Source of the DNA: Treponema sp.
GTDB lineage: Bacteria; Spirochaetota; Spirochaetia; Treponematales; Breznakiellaceae
Assembly (NCBI GenBank): GCA_031266095.1
Contig: JAISBR010000203.1
Coordinates: 1-6,382 of the forward strand
DNA length: 6,382 bases
Reading direction: 5' to 3'
Part shown: in pieces, positions 1-5,988 of the stretch
Position numbering within the stretch: the stretch's first letter is position 1
Layout of the letters: each line of letters opens with the position of its first letter
Made by a program: the position numbers and the translations under genes
Notes under the pieces: generated by a model
The model's database searches: none
What the model saw: the letters and a program-made list of their open reading frames with translations, nothing else
What the model was told of the DNA's origin: nothing

Positions 1-273
1 GTGGTGATCAACCTCTCCAACATCGAAAAGGTCTACACCGATGATCCCCGGAAAAACCCGGACGCCAAACCGGTAGACACGATCTCCTGGGAAGATTTCC
101 GCGCCCTGGTGGGGGATGAGTGGGTCCCCGGTAAAAACGTCCCCTTTGACCCCGTTGCCAGCCGTCACGCGGCGAAGATCGGCCTCAAGGTAATCTGCGC
201 GGCGGGGAAAAACCTGGACAACCTGAAAAAAATCCTCCGGGGGGAGGATTTTGTGGGAACAAGTATAGGGTGA
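1..273 (+). CDS. pyrH: UMP kinase (uridylate kinase), archaeal/spirochaete type, C-terminal 90 residues, 5' truncated
   Basis: This is the C-terminal part of the cytosolic enzyme that phosphorylates UMP to UDP with ATP in pyrimidine nucleotide synthesis. The frame is open from base 1, so the GTG there is an internal Val codon and the true start lies outside the window. Visible family signatures are VINLSNIEKVYTDDPRK (residues 2-18, the end of the amino-acid-kinase core and nucleotide-binding region), the segment ISWEDFR..VGDEW.PG (28-44), PFDPVASRHA (48-57), and the closing strand and tail GLKVICAAGKNL...FVGTSIG. The PG-N-x-PFDPVA segment and GT-I-ending tail resemble the archaeal/spirochaete UMP kinase family rather than the usual bacterial hexameric PyrH. 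That difference is known to be shared by spirochaetes and supports the taxonomic guess. The gene ends in TGA at 271-273 and converges on the lipoprotein gene at 335. A general amino-acid kinase is the only alternative and is unlikely. Confidence 0.88.
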   Translation: MVINLSNIEKVYTDDPRKNPDAKPVDTISWEDFRALVGDEWVPGKNVPFDPVASRHAAKIGLKVICAAGKNLDNLKKILRGEDFVGTSIG

Positions 274-324
274 GCGGGAAAGCCCTTTAAAAACATACGT
301 CCTGTATTCGAAGGACTCTCCCGC
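274..324. terminator. Nested inverted repeat between convergent genes, possible bidirectional terminator
   Basis: The arms GCGGGAAAGCCCTT (274-287) and AAGGACTCTCCCGC (311-324) pair over 14 positions. The first arm starts on the base after the pyrH stop codon. In plus-strand RNA two of the positions are A-C mismatches; in minus-strand RNA the same two become G-U wobbles, so the stem is unbroken only in the transcript of the large lipoprotein gene (stop at 335). The 23-base loop holds a second small stem, ATAC (295-298) with GTAT (304-307). Neither strand has a U-run directly after the outer stem, so a classical intrinsic terminator is not shown. A role in 3' end formation or mRNA protection is inferred from the position between convergent genes. 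Confidence 0.5.
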
Positions 325-334
325 CTGTGTTGGT

Positions 335-2647
335 TTATTCCACAAAATAATTGTACTTGTCGTAGTACAATTCGTACAGGTACTTTCCATTGTCCCTGGT
401 AAACAAAATATTGGGGAAAAGGGTGTGTACATACACGTAGTCTGTGTTATCCAGGGACATTCCATTCTTTTCAAGGCCTTTTACATAGACCTGTTTAAGG
501 GAACGCAAGTCCAACTGAAAACCGACCCATGCGTGGCTTGAAAAGTCCACTTGGCTTTTGATGTACATTCCGTCACCCGTAGTGGTATCGTCCCAGCCGT
601 AAAACTTGGGCCGCTTGCCGCCGGTTTCGGAAACAACAAGCTTATCTAGGGATAGTTGGCCCGGTGTGAAAAGCTTGCCAAAATTGACGCCGTGTTGGGC
701 GTTTGAAGCGTTGTAATTCCACGAAGTCCCGCTGGACGGCAGATTCTCCGGATAATAGAAATTTCCCCCGGCATTGACAGCGGTTTCTAATTGGAGAAAA
801 TAGTCTCCCAGCCACCGGTAATTATCGAGATTATCGCTGACGGTCTGAGGTATGCTTGAACCGGGACCGATGTAATAATTGTAAGCATTGAGGTACAAAT
901 CCAACGCCTTAGTCAGATCCGCCTTTGACTTTGTCATCATGGTTTGGGCGCGGGGCAAAGCTTTGAGAAAATGATTCCGCAGGGGCAACATATCCGGAAT
1001 ACGGTGAATGTCATTTCCATGTTCCGGAAATTCCCGTTTGGTAAAATAACGATCAAAGCTCGTAAAGAGGTAGGCCGTTATATCGTTGATAAGGCTTTTC
1101 AATCCGTTGCTATCCCCCCGCAGTTCACCTTCAGGAACGTAGTGCTTGTTGATCTCATCATAAATACCCGAAAACAGCGGGAAGAACGCATCATCGCCCC
1201 CTACATAGGACCAAAATCTGAAAATATACCGGTCAAACTCCAGGTCGTAGCCCGAAAGCCACTCCAGAGCGGCTTTGATGGTCTGTAGATACCCAAAAAG
1301 AATGTCCAGTTCGGCCCTGCCGACATGATCCCCGTCTTGAAGCAGCCTGCCTAAAAAGAGCTTGTCTATAATGGCCTGCTCCATCTGGATGGTATCATCA
1401 TAGCCCAATGTTGCCGCCCGGATTGCCGCCGCTTCAAAAGCATCTCCAAAAATATACATCAACCCGTCATCGACCACATAGTTCATGTTTTCTATTCGTG
1501 TACTCATGAGATTAAAAAACATGATCATGTAATAAGCGGCCATCGACTGTTCACCGTATTTATCCTTCCCTTCCTGGACTATATTCACCTGATTTTGAAA
1601 GGCATAATAACCCGCGCCCGCGGGCATGGAAAAGTCGGGGAGTATGACGCCGCTGAATGAACCCAGCCAGGAGGGGCGCTGGGCCTTTGTTACCTGGTCT
1701 TGTCCTGTCTCGTCAACGGTGTGAACATCGTAATTTTTCCAGGAATCGCCGAGGCTGAATAAATTGTTCAGATTGCCGGGAAAATTTTCGTAACCAATTT
1801 TGCCCAAAAGCTGCCTGACCTTGGTATCCACCGCAATAGACGCAAGACGGCCCAGGGTAGAAAAGAAAATCGCCTCATTGTTTTCCGGCTCCATTTGCCA
1901 GGCGGTTTCAAACGCCTTGACTGCGGTATCATAATCATTCACCAAGAGCGCTTTTTTCCCGTTCTCAATAAAGGAGGCGGCAGATAAAGGTTTTTCAAAT
2001 TCCGCCGAAACAATGACATTTGCCGCGGGCAAATTAAAACGGTACGGAGAATTCAACGGGTATTCATATTCGGTGGGTTTGTTATCGGGGTCCAGCCGGG
2101 TCCATTTGACACTGCCTTCCTTTAAGACGAATCCTTCATCGGGTAACAATTTAACCAAAATTATTTTGTTTACCGGCCCATAGGGCATTTGTAATATTTC
2201 ACCCTCTGAAGGAGTACTTACCAATGAATAAAGTATGATCGTACCGCCGGTTGTTTCAACCGCGCTGGCGCTGTAATTATTCCTCGGTACTTCTTCAAAT
2301 TCAGCGTAGATAATATTATCGCCGTCCAAACCAAAACGCATAGGTGGATTTCGCAATTTATCGTCTACCACTGGCGCGTTTCCTCCGATACCCCGCATAA
2401 CGCTTCCCGGTTTCAGCCTGAAACCGGGTTTCGGGTTTGCCGCCAGCGTTATCTCGGTTCCGGTTATGCCGTTTACCGGAAAGGCCCGGATAGAACCGTT
2501 TTCTATGACGTTTACCGAAACCTTGAAAACCGGATCAATTTCTTCCCTGGTGTATCCCAGGGTATGATCACACGATACAGCAATCATCAACAATCCGGCG
2601 GACAGAAAAAAAATAATTGGAATACGACCGCGTAACATGGTTTTCAT
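335..2647 (-). CDS. Large lipoprotein with two InlB-B-like repeats, a TPR unit and an unrecognised helical region
   Basis: 770 residues; function not recognised. Residues 1-26 form a lipoprotein signal: basic start, hydrophobic stretch IIFFLSAGLLMIAV, then Ser-Cys with Cys26 as the likely lipidated residue (Ala at -3, acceptable for the relaxed spirochaete lipobox). Two related beta repeats follow, at about 41-119 and 124-218. Each carries GF-x-LK-x-GSV and ends in N-x-I-x-(Y/S)-AEFE, as in the divergent InlB B-repeats of surface proteins. A single well-formed TPR unit lies at about 225-260 (NDYDTAVKAFETAWQMEPEN). From about 265 to the end there is a long helix-rich, aromatic-rich region with no motif I know; the last 130 residues look more beta-rich. 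The ATG at 2647 is supported by AGGAGGG 4 bases upstream. The gene starts 12 bases after the stop of the barrel gene, so the two should be cotranscribed and translated together. An outer-membrane location, facing the surface or periplasm, is inferred. Confidence 0.85.
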   Translation of the reverse strand: MKTMLRGRIPIIFFLSAGLLMIAVSCDHTLGYTREEIDPVFKVSVNVIENGSIRAFPVNGITGTEITLAANPKPGFRLKPGSVMRGIGGNAPVVDDKLRNPPMRFGLDGDNIIYAEFEEVPRNNYSASAVETTGGTIILYSLVSTPSEGEILQMPYGPVNKIILVKLLPDEGFVLKEGSVKWTRLDPDNKPTEYEYPLNSPYRFNLPAANVIVSAEFEKPLSAASFIENGKKALLVNDYDTAVKAFETAWQMEPENNEAIFFSTLGRLASIAVDTKVRQLLGKIGYENFPGNLNNLFSLGDSWKNYDVHTVDETGQDQVTKAQRPSWLGSFSGVILPDFSMPAGAGYYAFQNQVNIVQEGKDKYGEQSMAAYYMIMFFNLMSTRIENMNYVVDDGLMYIFGDAFEAAAIRAATLGYDDTIQMEQAIIDKLFLGRLLQDGDHVGRAELDILFGYLQTIKAALEWLSGYDLEFDRYIFRFWSYVGGDDAFFPLFSGIYDEINKHYVPEGELRGDSNGLKSLINDITAYLFTSFDRYFTKREFPEHGNDIHRIPDMLPLRNHFLKALPRAQTMMTKSKADLTKALDLYLNAYNYYIGPGSSIPQTVSDNLDNYRWLGDYFLQLETAVNAGGNFYYPENLPSSGTSWNYNASNAQHGVNFGKLFTPGQLSLDKLVVSETGGKRPKFYGWDDTTTGDGMYIKSQVDFSSHAWVGFQLDLRSLKQVYVKGLEKNGMSLDNTDYVYVHTLFPNILFTRDNGKYLYELYYDKYNYFVE
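1994..2527 (-). other. Two tandem InlB-B-like repeat domains within the large lipoprotein
   Basis: Residues 41-218 of the lipoprotein contain two copies of one beta-rich module. Copy 1 runs from FKVSVNVIENGSI to NIIYAEFEEV; copy 2 runs from NYSASAVETTGGTI to NVIVSAEFEKP. Shared landmarks are a GGT/NGS turn early in the module, the GF(R/V)LK(P/E)GSV hairpin in the middle, a PP/SP-x-RF element, and the closing N-x-I-x-x-EFE strand. Copy 2 has a longer insert before its last two strands. Such modules usually act as surface spacers or binding stalks. The family assignment is by pattern and is not proven. Confidence 0.6.
2406..2428. repeat. Perfect 10-bp inverted repeat with 3-base loop inside the lipoprotein gene
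   Basis: CCCGGTTTCA (2406-2415) and TGAAACCGGG (2419-2428) are perfect complements around GCC. On the coding strand the hairpin falls in the codons for KPGFRLKPG (residues 73-81), in the first InlB-B-like repeat, roughly 220 bases after the start codon. It arises partly because the two KPG triplets and the Phe/Leu codons mirror each other. A regulatory role is not shown. Confidence 0.6.
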
Positions 2648-2651
2648 GAAA

Positions 2652-2658
2652 CCCTCCT
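2652..2658 (-). promoter_or_regulatory. Ribosome binding site of the large lipoprotein gene
   Basis: On the minus strand AGGAGGG lies 4 bases before the ATG at 2647. It is a near-perfect Shine-Dalgarno sequence, starts right after the barrel gene's stop codon (TGA, 2662-2660), and fixes the first ATG as the start rather than the ATG at codon 4. Confidence 0.85.
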
Positions 2659-2659
2659 G

Positions 2660-4087
2660 TCAGAAACTATAGGTAACGGAAATTGGAATTGAAATAACCG
2701 GTTCCCCCGAAAAAATCTGCGTTGCCGTACCGTCTTTTGTGTACGTCCACAGCGGTGTGCTGGGAAACATGATGGCAATTCCGGTTTTGACAACACCGCC
2801 ACCCAGATCAATGGCAAGCCAGGGAGCAAAACCAAAATCATCGCGGGCTGTTTTAAACTGATCATTCGGCCGTTCACCAATCGTATCCGTTGTTCCGCTT
2901 TCCTCCACCATATCCGCGTCATGATGGTTATAGCCTATATCAAGGCCAACTCTCAAGGGCGGGAGAAAACGGTAACCCAGACTGGCAAAAAACCGCATAT
3001 CACTGCCAATAGTTACCGTCCGTATCCCCTCGTCAACATATTTTCCGCCGAAGGAAAAATCAAACCGAAGGAGGGTGTCCAGGTTATTCCATTTGTAGGT
3101 AGCGCCCAGAGCCGCGGAATAGGGCTGTTGTACTTCAAGATGGTTATTTGCCATAACATTGGAAGTTTCATAAGGATAGGAACCATAATAAATACCCCGG
3201 TAATATTCATAATACGGAAAATTCGTGGTAAAGGGCAGTGGAATCTTCGCACCGGCATCGACTTTAAGGTTTTCGATACCGTCAAACAGAAAGGCCGCCT
3301 CAATTACATCCGAATCCGTGCTGGTGGAAAGCCCTTCGGTCAAATTGGTATCCAGATATTCCCCTCTTTTGGGATAATCTTCCAGCCGTACTTTCCGGTT
3401 GTTTCCGATAAGCTGAAGACGGACAAGGCCGGTTTTGGGAATTTCATACGAAAAACCAATCTGCATCGCCTTGTACACATCCGCGGCTGTCCAGCCTACA
3501 ATATTTCGTATGGCCCGCTCACCGGACAGGTTGCTGCCCACCGCCCCTTCAATAGAAAACGCGTTCCAGGGAGAATCCCACCAGCTTAAAGGTTTAAGCG
3601 TTATATGAGCTCCGGCGCTTGCTTTAAACCGCATGAAGATCGCGTCTTCGTCTTTTGAACCTTCGGGAAGAATCCAGCCCTGAAATTCCGCCGTTCCCAC
3701 TCTGCCCCGGAAATCATCCACTTCAAATCTTCCAATGGTAAGTTTCAGCATATCCGCGATTCTCAAGCTTTCAAACGGCCCCAAGGGCTTCACCCATATA
3801 TAGGCGTTCTCTCCGATGAGCGAATCGGCGTTGCCCGTCTTTCCATCCCAGTTAAAGACCGCACTTATGCCTATTGTTTGGTTCACGTTATTGGCATTAA
3901 GGGTAAAACCGATACGCGGCCGCGACTGGTTGTCATAGGTAGTGGTGGCGGCGGAAACCGCGCTGTCTTCGCCGGAGAGAGCGATAGGGGTGAATACCCC
4001 TCTGCCGTAAAAACTGAAGCCGGATTCCGCAAAAACGCCTTCACATACAACGATACAAATTGCCATGACCATTAAAAATTTCTTCAT
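2660..4087 (-). CDS. Predicted outer-membrane beta-barrel protein
   Basis: 475 residues; specific function not recognised. Residues 1-20 are a Sec signal peptide (MKKF, hydrophobic core, VFA before a likely cut ahead of Glu21). The mature protein is built of alternating polar/hydrophobic strands rich in Gly, Tyr, Phe and Trp, for example FSFYGRGVFTP (24-34), GISAVFNWDGK (73-83), LKLTIGRFEVDDFRG (114-128), RFDFSFGGKYVDEG (341-354) and FFASLGYRFLPPLRVGLDIGY (366-386, described by its ends FFASLGY and VGLDIGY). It ends in ISVTYSF, a C-terminal Phe on an amphipathic strand, which is the usual signal for barrel assembly. The IGRF-x-x-DDFRG segment recalls porin-like proteins of gut treponemes. Start: ATG at 4087 with CAGGAG 7 bases upstream. 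It is the first gene of a two-gene unit with the large lipoprotein and follows the esterase terminator. A porin or channel role is inference; a non-channel barrel or the anchor for the neighbouring lipoprotein is equally possible. Confidence 0.82.
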   Translation of the reverse strand: MKKFLMVMAICIVVCEGVFAESGFSFYGRGVFTPIALSGEDSAVSAATTTYDNQSRPRIGFTLNANNVNQTIGISAVFNWDGKTGNADSLIGENAYIWVKPLGPFESLRIADMLKLTIGRFEVDDFRGRVGTAEFQGWILPEGSKDEDAIFMRFKASAGAHITLKPLSWWDSPWNAFSIEGAVGSNLSGERAIRNIVGWTAADVYKAMQIGFSYEIPKTGLVRLQLIGNNRKVRLEDYPKRGEYLDTNLTEGLSTSTDSDVIEAAFLFDGIENLKVDAGAKIPLPFTTNFPYYEYYRGIYYGSYPYETSNVMANNHLEVQQPYSAALGATYKWNNLDTLLRFDFSFGGKYVDEGIRTVTIGSDMRFFASLGYRFLPPLRVGLDIGYNHHDADMVEESGTTDTIGERPNDQFKTARDDFGFAPWLAIDLGGGVVKTGIAIMFPSTPLWTYTKDGTATQIFSGEPVISIPISVTYSF

Positions 4088-4094
4088 CCCATTT

Positions 4095-4100
4095 CTCCTG
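4095..4100 (-). promoter_or_regulatory. Ribosome binding site of the barrel protein gene
   Basis: CAGGAG on the minus strand is 7 bases from the ATG at 4087. The ATG inside the spacer (AAATGGGATG) is followed at once by a stop in its frame, so it is not a start. Confidence 0.75.
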
Positions 4101-4122
4101 AGTATAGATAAATAAATAAAAT

Positions 4123-4152
4123 AAAGGAGCTTTCAAAACTGAAAGCTCCTTT
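4123..4152 (-). terminator. Intrinsic terminator of the esterase transcript, probably bidirectional
   Basis: A perfect 12-bp stem, AAAGGAGCTTTC (4123-4134) with GAAAGCTCCTTT (4141-4152), encloses a 6-base loop that can add one A-T pair. It lies 33 bases past the esterase stop codon. On the minus strand it is followed by the U-rich run TTTATTTTATTTATTTAT; on the plus strand by six T residues (4150-4155). It therefore separates the esterase transcript from the barrel/lipoprotein pair, which must have its own promoter in the short A/T-rich gap or depend on readthrough. Confidence 0.85.
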
Positions 4153-4185
4153 TTTGTTTCATCAAACAAAACTCACGCGGATTTT

Positions 4186-5916
4186 TTAGCGCGCCGACTG
4201 TATGTAGGGTATTTTTTCCGCATCAAAATAAGCTTTCACCTTGTCCGCCACGGAGGAACCCTTGGGCTTCCCGGGCGCCGCCCAGTTCAGCTTAAGGTAT
4301 TCGTGCCTGCCTTCCGGGTCGGTACAATCTGGATCAAACCAGGTGGCCAAGGTTCTCTGCCCCGCAGCATCGGGAAGATATTTGGGATCGGCATCGTTAA
4401 AGGCTTCTTGGGGATTTAACGGATACGTGGCAAGATCATAGGTCCTTTCATAATTGGTTCCGAAATTCCGGTTAAAATACAGGTTGGCAAAATCTACAAT
4501 GTCAGCGACTTCCCTGACAGGAAAGGAGTGGCCAATCTTATAAATCCTAACGCCGATATTCTCAGAGGCCCCCAGAAAATCGTATACCTCCCGCCCGGCC
4601 AGATAGACCATGTAATTGCCCTCCGCGTTGGTCCACGCGCTGTCCCAGCCGTCAAAAATCAACAGCCCGTAGGGAGCCGCAAGGGCCGCGAGAAAATGGG
4701 CGTCAAAGGGAGCGGACCCCTCATACCCGTGCCAACTGGCGGGATCTGTTCCGGGGTTCGTGGCGCTCTGATAATTACAGATCCATTCCTTATGCATATC
4801 GGTGAATGAACGGTTTCGGATATTGAGCCATACGCCGCCGGAATCCGTCCATACATGGGGAAGAGTCTGGAAACCGTGATTGGTCCTTCCCTGGTCAATG
4901 CCCCCCTCAGCTTCGGTAATGATCTGCACCAGATTGGAGGTAATGGTATCCAGCGTCCGGTAAAAATAGCTAGGTTTGCCTCCCGCCTGGGCGACAAAAC
5001 GATCCGGCGCGATCCCGGCAGAGCCGGAAGAAACGGGGCAGGTTACGGCGACCCGGGTCCCCGTCATGCTTACCCCGTAGAGACCCATAAAAAGGGCGTC
5101 TTTGCCGTTCCGGGACATACCCCAGGTTATGGCCATCTGGGGGTCAATAACCCCGCCGCCGGCGCCCAGTTCAAGGGCGTCGAGAATACGCCCGATTCTC
5201 CACCCGTTCCGGGTAAGGGACGATGGGCGCCCTGGATCATTGGCGTCCCATTGGTAGAGGTCCATGGCAACCCCCGTCAGGGCATCGGAAGCTCCACAGG
5301 ATATACTTGCATACCCATAGTTTGCAGGCGTCCCCGATGCGGAACTCACTAGTACCACCGGAACCTTATTGGTCGGGCTGGGAGGAAGGCCGTTGGGGGC
5401 GACTGTGGGAAGAGTTATGGTAACGCTGAAACTCGCGGTTCTTCCGTTGGCGGTTACCTCTATAGTTACCGATCCCGCCCCGGTAGCTCCGGCGCCGCTG
5501 ATTTCCACCTTGTCGGGCGGTGGGGGCAGTTCCCCGGACCAGTAGTATTCAATAATTTTCATAATTTCCGCCCGGCGACGGAGCCAATCCGCCGGGGTCT
5601 GGACTACGGAACCGTCGGCGAATATAAAGGGATTGGGATAATTGGCCAGCTCACCTTTTTCCTCGGCAAGCTGATTCCAAAATTCAACTGTGGGAAGGTT
5701 GTCAACACTGAAAGCCGGCAGCGGGTTGACATAATCGTAGGTAAAACTGTCGCTTCCGCCGCCGCCTTCCACCCCCAGGGGATAACCGGTATCGGGAATC
5801 AGGTTGCCCTCCGGTACCATCAATTGCGTCAGTATGTCGGCTTCGCAGCTTATTCCCAAAGAAAGGGCCGCCGCCAACAAGACAACCAGGCACACAAAAC
5901 CAAATTTTCTATACAT
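4186..5916 (-). CDS. Lipoprotein glucuronoyl esterase-like hydrolase, CE15 family, with substituted catalytic acid
   Basis: Numbering is from ATG 5916 (576 residues). Residues 1-24 are a lipoprotein signal (MYRKFGFVCLVVLLAAALSL, then GIS-Cys24; Gly at -3 is unusual), followed by a Gly-rich linker at 50-55. The CE15 alpha/beta-hydrolase domain starts near 93: NPFIFADGS, then PADWLRRRAEI and YYWSGELPPPP. Then come NGWRIGRILDALE (237-249), the nucleophile elbow GMSRNGK with Ser268, the segment PVSSGS (294-299), APFDAHFLAALAAP (402-415), GWDSAW..AEG (423-433), and GH with His463. In most CE15 enzymes the segment reads PQESGS and its Glu is the acid; here that position is Ser296, and Asp425 on the later loop is the likely substitute. 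A C-terminal stretch of about 110 residues follows the His, ending near an LNWAAP motif. CE15 enzymes cleave glucuronate methyl esters and lignin-xylan esters. Esterase activity is likely, the substrate inferred. A terminator follows; the repeat protein gene lies 72 bases upstream. Confidence 0.85.
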   Translation of the reverse strand: MYRKFGFVCLVVLLAAALSLGISCEADILTQLMVPEGNLIPDTGYPLGVEGGGGSDSFTYDYVNPLPAFSVDNLPTVEFWNQLAEEKGELANYPNPFIFADGSVVQTPADWLRRRAEIMKIIEYYWSGELPPPPDKVEISGAGATGAGSVTIEVTANGRTASFSVTITLPTVAPNGLPPSPTNKVPVVLVSSASGTPANYGYASISCGASDALTGVAMDLYQWDANDPGRPSSLTRNGWRIGRILDALELGAGGGVIDPQMAITWGMSRNGKDALFMGLYGVSMTGTRVAVTCPVSSGSAGIAPDRFVAQAGGKPSYFYRTLDTITSNLVQIITEAEGGIDQGRTNHGFQTLPHVWTDSGGVWLNIRNRSFTDMHKEWICNYQSATNPGTDPASWHGYEGSAPFDAHFLAALAAPYGLLIFDGWDSAWTNAEGNYMVYLAGREVYDFLGASENIGVRIYKIGHSFPVREVADIVDFANLYFNRNFGTNYERTYDLATYPLNPQEAFNDADPKYLPDAAGQRTLATWFDPDCTDPEGRHEYLKLNWAAPGKPKGSSVADKVKAYFDAEKIPYIQSAR

Positions 5917-5922
5917 ATTTTT

Positions 5923-5926
5923 CTCC
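5923..5926 (-). promoter_or_regulatory. Ribosome binding site that decides the esterase start
   Basis: On the minus strand GGAG is followed by the spacer AAAAAT and then ATG at 5916. The longest reading frame begins 12 bases earlier at a TTG (5928) whose own codons overlap this GGAG. Good spacing and the stronger codon favour the ATG; starting there also leaves the signal peptide with a clean MYRK start. A weaker AGGA further upstream could serve the TTG. Confidence 0.75.
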
Positions 5927-5947
5927 AAAAATAATTCCTGTTACGCG

Positions 5948-5986
5948 AATGGCGGAAGTTCCGGAACAACCGGAACCTCCGCCATT
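5948..5986. terminator. 17-bp inverted repeat between the repeat protein and esterase genes
   Basis: AATGGCGGAAGTTCCGG (5948-5964) pairs with CCGGAACCTCCGCCATT (5970-5986) around AACAA. In plus-strand RNA there is one A-C mismatch (5957/5977); in minus-strand RNA it becomes a G-U wobble, making the stem continuous. The only T-run (5985-5990) follows on the plus strand, although both flanking genes are on the minus strand and the last base of the upstream gene is at 5989. As a minus-strand signal it could be a weak terminator, an mRNA stabiliser, or an attenuator ahead of the esterase; which of these is not decidable here. Confidence 0.6.
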
Positions 5987-5988
5987 TT

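Noticed and set aside
1..3. GTG at base 1 as a start codon for the first gene
   Set aside because: The protein begins inside the conserved core of UMP kinase, so the gene is cut by the window edge.
944..1288. 114-residue plus-strand open frame inside the large lipoprotein gene
   Set aside because: No upstream Shine-Dalgarno sequence and no domain pattern; the opposite strand codes for a coherent long protein.
1616..1625. GCCCGCGGGC palindrome
   Set aside because: A short GC-rich palindrome inside the lipoprotein coding region; expected by codon use and without supporting context.
2921..3589. 222-residue plus-strand open frame antisense to the barrel gene
   Set aside because: It lies wholly inside a gene with a signal peptide and barrel features, its translation is basic with no domain pattern, and there is no ribosome binding site of note. 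It is a shadow frame.
4101..4136. Possible promoter for the barrel operon: TTGAAA (4136-4131) and TATACT (4106-4101) on the minus strand
   Set aside because: The spacer is 24 bases, far from 17, and transcription from that -10 box would start within the ribosome binding site. The intervening run is simple A/T-rich DNA, so no promoter is called.
4855..5352. 165-residue plus-strand open frame antisense to the esterase
   Set aside because: It overlaps the catalytic core of the CE15 gene, is rich in Pro/Gly/Arg from the GC-rich complement, and shows no recognisable motif.
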